From assembly GCA_973895155.1 (NCBI GenBank), contig OZ316893.1, positions 4,154,001-4,218,000 on the forward strand: a DNA stretch of 64,000 bases, written 5' to 3'. The notes beneath the pieces are model-generated. The model worked only from the letters and a program-made list of their open reading frames with translations. It had not been told where the DNA came from and searched no databases. Shown piece by piece: positions 1 through 9,352 of this stretch; positions within the stretch are counted from its first letter, which is position 1, and every line of letters starts with the position of its first letter. The position numbers and the translations under genes were made by a program. This DNA is from Marsupella aquatica. Taxonomy: Eukaryota; Marchantiophyta.

Positions 1-759
1 CACTCAGGTGTGCCACGGACGGGACTCCTTACCCTGAGACAGTAACTTTGAAGACAGCAAATGGCAAGAGGGTGCTTATTGATGGTGAGAAGTGTGAAGA
101 TTGATCTGGGCCTGATGTATCTCTGGTGGACGAGCCACAGACTAAGAAACTAAAGGATGGAGCCGGGTTGCTGCCATCCGAAGGTAATAAAGCAGTCTTT
201 CATTCTCAGTTTTGCTCAGTCAATTACTTGTGCTCAGTTTGCTCAGTCTATGAGTATTTGTGAATAAAACTAATTTGTTTCTTGGTGAGTGTAGCTGCCG
301 ATTCTGCAGAGTCGACATTGCCTTCTGTGACAGAACTGGCCTACTCTCCTTCAGCAAGTAGTTGAGCCGGTGATGGAGGTTGCGGCTACTGAAGCTGTCA
401 CAGCAGCTGTGAGCATTGAGCTCTTGGCACCTACTGTCGAACGGGGCCTGAGCACATTGGACAATAATGTTCCGACTTGTTTCATTGAAGATGAACAGGA
501 TAAGGACTTGGATGTTTTTTTTGAGTCAATGTATTGGGATGCTTTAAATTGTTCTGATCCAAGATTTAAGGGCATTGCCCAGCTGCCAAACTTGGCCATT
601 GTTAACCCTATAATTAACACTGTCTTTGAAAAGATTAAGGCAATGATGAATTGCACTATGAATGGCTGCAGTTTCAGCCTCAACTTTGGTCCTCATGGAA
701 CAGGGCCTTCAGGAGGTGGAGATGGAGGAGGACCGTCCTTTGGACTTTCATTAAACTAG
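1..759 (+). CDS. 3' part of an unrecognised gene, possibly frame-broken
   Basis: I do not recognise the product. The window opens inside an open frame (codons from base 3) that meets TGA at 102-104. It then stays open in the same frame to a plausible donor (AAG|GTAATA, exon end 183). A plausible acceptor (GTGTAG|CTGCC) restarts at 295 in the same frame and runs to TGA 363-365. A different frame, open from about 331 (first ATG 373), continues to TAG 757-759. It encodes an acidic stretch (DEQDKDLDVFFESMYWD) and a Gly-rich tail (GPSGGGDGGG). The protein-like composition of all three pieces suggests one gene tail carrying a nonsense codon and a frameshift, or an intron arrangement I cannot resolve. 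An AATAAA signal follows at 1004-1009. The upstream part is outside the window. Confidence 0.35.
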
Positions 760-1003
760 TCACATGTTAGACTGTGAGGCATTATAGACATTGACTGAGG
801 CACATATTAGCATGAGGCATTGAGACTTTAGCATGACAGGTTGTAGATAGTTTTAGTCAGCATATTATAGATTGCACCAGACTCTGGATTGCTGCCAGAT
901 TATAGACTTATATTCTTTAGACAACTAATTGTTGTCAAGAACTCCTTCTGAGGATTCATTATTTAGACTCTATCGAGTCATTGTAATTTTTCCATTACAT
1001 ATG

Positions 1004-1009
1004 AATAAA
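1004..1009 (+). promoter_or_regulatory. Possible polyadenylation signal AATAAA
   Basis: AATAAA lies about 245 bases after the stop at 759, in a T-rich 3' UTR-like stretch. It fits the 3' end of the gene entering the window, although plant signals are loose and the match could be chance. Confidence 0.3.
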
Positions 1010-1059
1010 GTCTTATCCCCCACTGTGGGATTTCTCAGTATTCAAGTATTTGTGTCATG

Positions 1060-1532
1060 CGTATAAATACACCCAAAATACGACCAGAAATAATGAGATA
1101 TAAAGTCGCACACGTGGCAAGCTGTGGTAAGCCGAGTGGCATTAAGAAAACCCCACGACCCCCCTTAACGTATATGTTTATGGTCTCAAGGTACTCCTTA
1201 ATGGAGTATTTGGGCGACCGTATGCCGATCCGCGGGAGCGGGGAGGCATACGGGAGACCAAATACTCCATTAAGGAGTACCACGAGACCCTAAATATGCG
1301 TTAAGAGTCGTAAGCCGTCGATCTGACGCGCGAGTTGAATCTGATCGTCCATACTCAAATTAGGGATCAGCATGACCTGCAGCGTGACCTCCTGTCAGAT
1401 CGAACGGCCGCATGTTTGGTGTACAAATACATCGGAAAATACGGTTTAAAATAATGAGATGTAAAGTTGACTACATGGCAAAAGCTCTGATAAGGGAAGA
1501 GCAATAAAAATCATCGAACTACCCTTAACGTC
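1060..1532. repeat. Diverged direct repeats flanking a foldback hairpin
   Basis: Two imperfect direct copies of about 113 bp lie at about 1060-1172 and 1419-1532. Both read roughly TAAATACA...AAAATACG...AAATAATGAGAT.TAAAGT...TGGCAA and both end in CCCTTAACGT. Between them sits a foldback: left arm 1165-1226, loop 1227-1244, right arm 1245-1304. The arms share the core GGTACTCCTTAATGGAGTAT and TTAACG ends. No ORF of note is inside. It resembles a non-autonomous foldback or MITE-like insertion inside a duplicated segment; the family is unknown. Confidence 0.65.
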
Positions 1533-1535
1533 TGC

Positions 1536-4500
1536 ACAATGAATTGCATCTATCGATTCACATCTATTGACATTACAATCGAAAGTGCATGTTCTGTTTT
1601 ACTTTCAAAATGGAACGTCTATCTCAATTCTAACTGAGAACTGCCCAGTGCCTTGTGTCCTCCACGTCCGAACGGGTGAGGACACTGCATCATCAAGCCA
1701 CGAAGATACTGGACCTGCCTGCCAATCAAGGCGATGGTGAGAGAAATGAGCAGGTACGTCGACCTAGCGAAAACACTGCACATACCACTGATCCAGAGGA
1801 CGAAGAAAGTCCCCGAAGACGTACACAGAACGATACAGAAGTGGATTGCCAAAATTTTGACACTAGCTTTGATCCTATACTTGATTCTCCTGATTGTAAA
1901 GTCTGTAGCAAATGTCTAGAAGGGCGATAGAAAGTGTGGCGTTTGTTTTTCTGTACGTGGAAAATTCTGGGTTGGGCGTTTTCACTTTGGAGTTTACTCT
2001 GCGTAAGCAATTCCTCGGCTGTACAGTCTAATTCGAGGCTTAGAGCCTTAGGAAGAGAAAGGAGGGATTGTGGCTACTCAAACTCCAAATTCGTGGAAGC
2101 TTTAGCTAGTGGCCACGCTCGGCCATTTGAGAGACGATCCAGCCAGGTGACCTGTTGTGACATCGCCGCGATCAGATTGCTGTTGTCCTTTGCCACGGGT
2201 CAACTAGCATGAGGTGGCCAGTTTACGTGGTCTACAAGTTCAAATATTATTTGCAGTTTCTTTTACATTCAATAAACAAGTCTCCCTCAAATCTGGAGTC
2301 TCCCTCAAATCCCATCACGTGTTGTTCACCATTCTGTCTTAGTTCGGCAAGCTGCATTTCTGGCCATCGCACGCGCACTGCCTCTCTCCAATCGGAATTG
2401 AGATGCGTATCCACCACTCGTTATTGAGCGTTCTCCCTTGCCCTCTATTACGCTACACGTCGGTGTTCTAGAGGCACGTCTGCGATGAGTACGGACTACA
2501 ACGAATCAAGTGGAAGGGTGACTTGTATCTTCCGCTTCAACACGCAGGTACTCTTCGAATGTACTCCTGATCATAATGAATTTGAACACTTCTAATTTAT
2601 TATAGACTTTCGTAGAGAAACACAAAGCAGACACAGGAGCTGCTCTCCATGATGTACACAACCCATCAACCCGGAATGCTCCCCGAAGGGAACAGATGTA
2701 ACAGAAATGCCGCCCTTAAGAGCAAAGTTTATAAGCCTTCAAAAGCTTACATTGCACGACCAAAATCAAAAGATGCGTCGTAACAATTGCTATTATGTAC
2801 ATCCATTTCCGGCTTATCCGGCCAGGTGCATTTCCGGATGATTCTTTCAATTGTTTCTTCTTTGTGCGCCGCTTTCGAACTTTGTTCTTACTTGGACTAC
2901 TGGATGGAGTGCCAGCCTCCATTGTTAACGCCGGCTCAACAACTTCCCCGACTATCTTTATGATTGAAGAGATGCAGAAGCCTGAGAGATCAGATCCCAC
3001 CGTGTAAGTATGTAACATCTTATGAATGTGCTCTGGCAACGTCCTTTGAAATTCTCGAATTCATTGTCCTTTGAACTTTGATGCTATTTCAAAAACAAAA
3101 ACGAACGCTCTATATGGCAAAAGTATTATCATCCACTGCCTCGAAACTAAGAGAGCTTGAACAAGTTGCATGTATGACATTTGTAGCGAGTGCTGATCAA
3201 CGACGGATTTTAAAAATGTCGTGGAGCGATTGGATCCCTCAAATCAGTGCATTTTCATTCAGTCAGAGTACTTCTTCTACCTAATTAGCTTCAAGCTTCA
3301 AAAATCAAGGCCCCCCACAAAGTATGTATTCCTTTCGGATACTAGCTAGAATGAAAAGAGAATCCGTTCCTCGCAACAATTTGAGAACTCTCAGTGAGAA
3401 TCCAAAATCCAGAATGTTAACTCTCCAAACATAAAAAGAGTACAATTAGAGTCTATCCATACACACCTAGTTTGAACTGAGTGAAAACTCTCGGAATTTC
3501 CACAGGAAACGCGCTGAGAAACTCACCAAAACACCCGAATCAAATATTTCAAGTTTTTTTAAACAGTCTATCGATATTGGAAGAGTTCTCTTAGCAGGGC
3601 AACGTGATAGTCTTCCGTGATGCACTTCACATTAATGCTCATGAAGGACCCCCGGAAGGCTCTGAGATATTCAACCCGCAGTCTATACAACCTGCAAACC
3701 CAAAGTAAGCGTCATTGATCAAACGGATTCGAGTACCACTCTTGTTCAATTTTATATTCACGCTACGGTTTATACAATACCAGAATACACAATTACAATT
3801 CACCTTCCAGACTGTATGACTTCAGTGAAATTAATCGATTCATCTAATGAAACAGATATGGCGAAAAGAACTGGAGAGCTCGCATTTGGGAAGACGGTTT
3901 GCCCGAAACCTTGACAAAGTGCAAAAGTTACAAATCCGGAAAGGAAGCTGGTCTGTAGCCGAATCGATTCTCACTTCAACGGAGGAGATGAATCGAAGCC
4001 CTCGACTGTACATTTCTGTGGGTGGGCATTCCCGACTAAGCATCCACGCAGCAAACCGTGTTGAAGGACACTTGACGCCGGCGGTTGCCATTTATCCTAG
4101 TGGTTTTAGTGCTTGCTGCAATTAAATGCTTGGAATACCTTTCCTGCCGGTCAACTTTTGGAATAACGGATGTCTATTTGTGAACTTTCGGACTAATGGA
4201 TCTGTATTTTTAAACGGGCATCCTTAGTTCCCATTATGTCTCTCTGTTCTTCCTGAACCTGGAGGTTTTCAGCTGGTACTTCAAATGCGTCCTGATTAGA
4301 TTGAATTCCTTGCGCAGAATTTCAACCCAGCTCAATCATGTTCATTTTGAGTTTTGAATTTAGTCGTAGGAGAGAACGTCTATGTCAGTACAAGTCACGC
4401 ACCTCGTACTTATGTCTGTTGGGCCGCTCCCTTGACTGTTCGTTCTCCGCGACTCATTTCCCTCTCTCGTACTATTGTGTTTAAGTTGTCTCCTACTCTG

Positions 4501-6799
4501 AATAAAGGATACCAAATCATTGTCTCACTCTGGCTTACAGTGCATATCTTCGTTCTATCCCTGTTTCGCTCACTCACAGTATCCTATAGGAACTTAACGG
4601 TCCCTGGGAGATTCCCTGGGATTAGTGGAAAAGAATGTTGCCTAATTAGGACCCTAGGAGTTGAGTTGGCATGTTTCTGGTTGACTTCCCTTGTTAATGA
4701 GTCAGGTCCTTGAGAAACATGAGATGACAAGGCATTCGCCTGCCACAAAGTTGCCGTCAGTCCGTTTCGAGGCGTAGTTAGTTAGCATGAATCATTTGAA
4801 GTCGATTTTAGCTCACATTAAATGCACAAAACGCAACTCATGTCTTCTACCCCGTTGTCGCAAATGTTACTGTCTTTGCTGCTCAAATATGTCATCTACT
4901 AGAAGACGGGTTTAGATGTCTATCGTCCTACATGCAAGTGGTAGTTCAAATCCTCCAAATATTCAAGATGGACCACCAATTGAGGCAACAATGAACGCTA
5001 AACAACTGCCACCTCCAGACACTTACTCTCGTCCAAAGGACGAACTCGTGCGTTTAAAACCTTACTGTAGCCACCATCAACGAGAGGTGTACATAACAAT
5101 TTGAGTCAGACATCGAAGATTAAATTAATTATGTAGAACCTCGAAGATCGAAAATGGCAGCTCCAAATCTACACAACCAGCCGCTGGAAGAGCATTTCCA
5201 AGCACTTGTTCACTCTCCCCGGCACGCTTTCGGCTAGAGGGCAAAATTTCTCACTGTAGTGGAAGCGAATTAGGAAGGGCACGTCCCACGTGCTCGATTC
5301 AGTGTTGTGCAAGAGCACTTATCCAATCTTTTGGGAACGAAAGTTACCTTCTGTGCTTACGGGTCTTTTGTTCTATCTTGAGGCTCAAAACTGTAGCTCT
5401 TCACCCCCATTGTTGGGGACCCAATGATGAAAGGTGTGTACGTAGACACATGACGAGACTGGCAGAGTTGCCATGGCGAGAACTTGAAGGCTTCCCAGGT
5501 GATCATGGCAAAGAAACTACACTAGTTTTTGTACCACTTGATTCATGGCCCTGGTGTTCTCACATTCCCGAAACGTAATCATGCCGTCAGTATATTTCAT
5601 GGAAATCATTTTGGGTTGAGTCATGTTCATTAGTCACAATTGCACCAACTGTGTTCAGTGAGTTCCCTGCAGTTCACCATCACTTTGCGACCTGGGCCAG
5701 ACTACGTGGATGAAAGCACACAGTTAAGCTCTACATCTTAATCCATGTTGTCCGCTTTGAGTCTTACTAACAGGCAGATTCGCGCTGACAATCGCTTTGA
5801 CACGGGAAGTGAAGCATGATCCAATACTACACGGGACATTTAAGTCGCGGCACTGAACTTGCACAATGCTTATACTTTACGGCACTAGATGAACTTAGTT
5901 TCAATGTATGAACAGTTTCAGCATTAACTAGGTAGGCCACAACATAGTAAAAGCTCGAAGTTGCTGTCTTGGCAACAAAAGGCACCAAAAGCACTGTACG
6001 CTTTGTATTCCAATTCATTGCGCATTCAAATGTTCTTCTTTACTGCCAAAGGCAGCGAGGATATGCAGGTGGATAGACACTATTCGTTTTGCAAGCCAGT
6101 AATCTCGTCCCAGATTCAGCAAATTCGAAAGCTTAATTCGATATGGTGTCTGACAACAGCGGCAAAATGTTGTCAGCTTGCTTGCACCTAACAGCCTGGG
6201 AACAACCTTGTACTATTACCTCAACGCAAATTGCAGAGAGAGTAATAGTACACAGCACCTAATTGATGATCTTGTTAATGTTCCAACCGCTCGTTTTCCG
6301 TTGTCATTGAGCTCGACTGGCAAAATAGTACTCGATGAAAGTAAATGGAGATTGCCTGACTGTAGAACATCAGCGTAAGAATTAATGTACAATCACACCT
6401 TGTAACATTAGAGTTTTCGAGGCCGTTTTTTGGTTGTACAAGAAGCTGTTTGACATAGGTGTTTTGGGGAAATTGTCAACGGTCACACTTCCCAAGGCCT
6501 ATACATTACGGTTGCGCATGCACTTGGGCAACCTGCAAAACTACCAATCAATCCTATCTACAGTCAGGCAATTTTAGCAATACGTGACAGTGCTGTTGCC
6601 ACAAATAGAAACTCCCGTTAAAATCTTTTTCCTTCACAAATATTGTCAGAGCTCGCTGCCATGTATGATGAATCATACATCCTCTCCCGCTGGAGTACGG
6701 TTCCGACAGCCAGCAACACGGATCCATCACAGTGCTCGTCAAACAGTTCAGAGCTGCGAATCAGCCTTGATAGACTGTTTTTTAACTCAAAAACTAATC
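1536..6799. other. No recognisable gene
   Basis: This stretch holds only short overlapping ORFs on both strands with no domain I recognise. The pair at 1655-1930 and 1734-1919 (+) overlap in different frames; the second ends in a hydrophobic segment. An ORF at 2716-3039 (-) has a Lys/Arg-rich middle (RKRRTKKKQLK) followed by a hydrophobic C-terminal segment and could encode a tail-anchored-like peptide, but nothing corroborates it. I see no clear splice-linked exon chain. Confidence 0.4.
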
Positions 6800-7600
6800 T
6801 TAGCCTCCGACTCTAGTTGAAGTCAGCTACAATAGCTGCACATCATGCTTCACACGAAGAGAGATTTTTCGAGTCAAAATGCATCAAATTCACACAATTA
6901 TATTGTCAGCCCCACCCTGAGCCAACTTGAAATCAACTTCAATTGCTGGACATCTGTTTCCACAAAAAGACTAAGACAATGCATTAATTCATAAATTCTG
7001 TCCCGCGTTCATCCTCCATAGCTAGTGTCAGGACGTCCAACCCCGACCTAAAAGAAATCAGCCCCAATAGCTGGACATCCTTTTGTTGAACAAATGCGTC
7101 AAATTTACAAATTCCGTCCCGTTAGCTCATCCTCCGCAGATACTATCGATCCCACCTCGAGTCAACTTGACATCAGCAACAAACTACAGCTGGACGTCAT
7201 TCTCTAGCCACAAGCAGACATTGCAGCAATTATACGTCAAATTCGCCAATTCCGTCCTGTGTTACTTCCTTCACTAACACTGACTGATACTGTCCGTAGC
7301 TATCCAAAGGGTGGTGTGATGCCCACATCCTTTCATGCTCGAGTAGGCCTTGAAATAGTCCACACGAGACAGCAAGATATCGTTCTTTCCATTACTTCGT
7401 TGCGACTGTCGATTGAAAAAGCTCCAGAAGAGCCACGTCACTCTCTAGCTACAAGGAGACACTACAATTACAAGTCAAATTCACAAATTCATTCACAAAT
7501 TTTATCCCGTTTTACGTCCGATACTAATACTCACCGATGCTTTCCGCAGCTACTCGAAGGATAGTGCGATGCCCACATCCTTTCATGCTCGAGGAGGCAA
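6800..7600. repeat. Degenerate tandem repeat array
   Basis: A segment of about 115-125 bp recurs in diverged form. Its landmarks are CAACTTGAAATCA, then AGCTGGACATC, then GTCAAATTCACAAATTC, then CGTCCCGTT and CATCCTCC. Copies are visible starting near 6805, 6918, 7042 and 7155. The last part forms a longer unit of about 245 bp: GATGCCCACATCCTTTCATG occurs at about 7318 and 7568, each preceded by a GTCAAATTC...AATTC block. No ORF supports a coding role. Confidence 0.55.
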
Positions 7601-7774
7601 TGTGACATTCCGCCATTTCGAGAATCCTTCTTTCCGTTGCTTCGTTACGTTTGTCAATCGAGGATTCGAGGACGCTCCAACGGAGCAAAGCGCTTTGGTG
7701 GTGGGGGAGCAGGACGCTCCCTCCCATGAGACCACTACCATCCGCCCTCACCACGCTTCTCTCTGTCAGCAAGC

Positions 7775-7873
7775 ATGGATGCCACTTGGCCAGATCCACG
7801 TGGCTCCCTTGTAACCATGGCCCCTGGCGCCTTTGACACCTGGCAGCATTGGTTGGGAGATACGATTGGGCAG
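7775..7873 (+). CDS. Candidate orphan first exon
   Basis: An ATG at 7775 opens 33 codons that read like protein (MDATWPDPRGS at the start, TWQHWLGDTIGQ at the end) and stop exactly at a strong donor, CAG|GTAAGTG. No downstream exon could be linked, and the DNA from about 7995 belongs to a dispersed repeat. It may be the first exon of a gene with a long intron, the remnant of a gene disrupted by the repeat, or chance. Confidence 0.2.
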
Positions 7874-7994
7874 GTAAGTGTTATAAGCATTAGAAAGAAC
7901 TTTCCTGTAGCTACTCGTACAAAACTGTGACTTCTCAAAAGTTTTCTTGGGAAATTTTTGAGCTTCTCACCCATAAATGCGAAAGCAAAGGCCA

Positions 7995-8410
7995 AAGTGA
8001 AACCTGGATGGACCACCACTCACTTTAGACACAATGCTCCCCCTGGATCACATTCTGGTGGTCCTTGAGAGTTTGGACTTAGAACTTGATGATTATGAGT
8101 ATTTAATTATATTTAAATAATATTTGGACCTGCAAGGAGGGAGACCTTTAAAAACACAAGCCCAAATACTTCATATTAACACAATAAAAATTAATCTACT
8201 ATAATCTACTCTTCCACATTCCATGATGAACTCACTGTCACTTTGATGGAAGTGTAGCTTACCTCCTCCTCTAGCATATACTCAAAACTAAAAAATAGTT
8301 GAAACTATTAATATCAAGTTATTACAGTTAAACTCAACTTTTGGGAAAATGTGGTCCATGGGGGTTTTCAAAGCCCAACTTTGTGGTCCATGGAGCATCA
8401 TTTTCAAGCA
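7995..8410 (+). repeat. Dispersed repeat, copy A (partner at 28660-29095)
   Basis: This segment aligns along its whole length with 28660-29095 in the same orientation. Shared blocks, in order, are GGATGGACCACCA, GACCTGCAAGG or its variant, CACTGTCACTTTGA, TACCTCCTCCTCTAGCATAT and AATGTGGTCCATGGGG. The copies differ by many substitutions and small indels, so they are old. No terminal repeats or ORFs are evident. It is likely a non-autonomous transposon or part of a longer one. Confidence 0.7.
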
Positions 8411-9089
8411 AACACACCTCAAACCTAGATCTAGGATATTGGAAAGCACATAATTTAAAATAGAATTAAAAAACAATATGAAAATAGCAAAGTCTTTCAC
8501 TCTCGGATGTAGTGTACATTTTATACACCAGGTTGCAAAGAACAAAAAGGGCCCACCCCTAAGACAAGACAGGATCACAAAGGCACGAGACCATATAAAG
8601 TGGAAAAAACAAAACCAATATGTGGATCTAGTTGGGATTTCTTAGTAACATTTGAGCTATAAATTTCCAACCAATTTTCTATTAATTGGACTCTACCAAT
8701 TGGTTAGGTGCCAAAATTAGGAAAGTTGTTTGGTGTGGTAACTAAGGGGAAAGGGGTAGGTTTAGGGTCAAATGGGGGAGGAGTACGGGGTAGGGTTCTT
8801 TGACAAGTGCCCTATCCATATAACATTGCTAAGGGTAGCAAGGGTTAACAACTTGTTAATACTTAACTCAGATAGCAAGTGGTTAATTAGGTTAACTGGA
8901 GTACAACTTAAACATGGGTTAAGTGCTGCTAACGTCACCTTACTTAGGAACATCAGCTTAAGAACTTCTTTCGGTTGGTCGCATTATCATAGACCTTTGT
9001 CAAATGATATACACTATAGCTAATAAATCAACTGGTTCAACATCATATGCTCATTGCAAACGGAGACAATTGAAACCATAAACATATAT
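8411..9089. other. No recognisable gene
   Basis: AT-rich intergenic DNA. The first part may continue the dispersed repeat in more diverged form. I see no coding signal. Confidence 0.5.
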
Positions 9090-9163
9090 CACAATTGCCA
9101 AAGAAGGCTGTTCGCCCCTTAAAACTGTACGTGAGGGGCAAACAGCCTTCTTTGGCCATTGTG
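9090..9163. repeat. Inverted repeat, 30-bp arms, 14-nt loop
   Basis: Arms 9090-9119 and 9134-9163 are complementary apart from two positions, with core CCAAAGAAGGCTGTT. The short loop makes this a strong hairpin if transcribed. It ends about 10 bp before the plastid rRNA relic. It could be a small foldback element, a microRNA-like precursor, or a palindrome formed at an insertion junction. Confidence 0.7.
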
Positions 9164-9173
9164 AATGATACAT

Positions 9174-9352
9174 TTTGGCCCATATCCAGTGCGGGCGTCG
9201 GGGCGGGCGTTAGAGCATTGAGAGGACCTTTCCCTAGTACAAGAGCTAGGACCAGGAAGGATGCACCTCTGGTGTACCAGTTCTCGTGCCAACAATAAAC
9301 ACTGGGTAGCCAAGTGCGGAGTGGACAACTTCTGAAAGCATCTAAGTAGGAA
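9174..9352 (+). pseudogene. rrn23: Nuclear insertion of plastid 23S rRNA 3' region
   Basis: The segment follows the 3' domain of plastid/cyanobacterial-type 23S rRNA in order. Landmarks are CCATATCCAGTG, GTTAGAGCATTGAGAGGACC, CTAGTAC, then the blocks around GCACCTCTGGTGTACCAGTT, GGGTAGCCAAGTGCGGAG and TGAAAGCATCTAAGTAGG. These match the plastid form better than the mitochondrial or cytosolic forms known to me. It is not functional: only about 180 bp is present, an extra GC-rich block interrupts the start, and the sarcin-ricin loop region is altered (AGTACAAGAG with extra bases before GGACC). A short ORF over it is incidental. The substitutions imply an old nuclear plastid insertion. Confidence 0.88.

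Noticed and set aside
1655-1930. 91-aa ORF and an overlapping ORF with a hydrophobic segment
   Set aside because: Two frames compete and nothing links either to other exons.
2716-3039. Minus ORF with basic middle and hydrophobic C-terminus
   Set aside because: Could resemble a tail-anchored peptide, but there are no homologues I recognise, no gene context, and an overlapping plus ORF.
9095-9298. 67-aa plus-strand ORF
   Set aside because: Lies over the hairpin and the plastid 23S rRNA relic, so it is not protein-coding.
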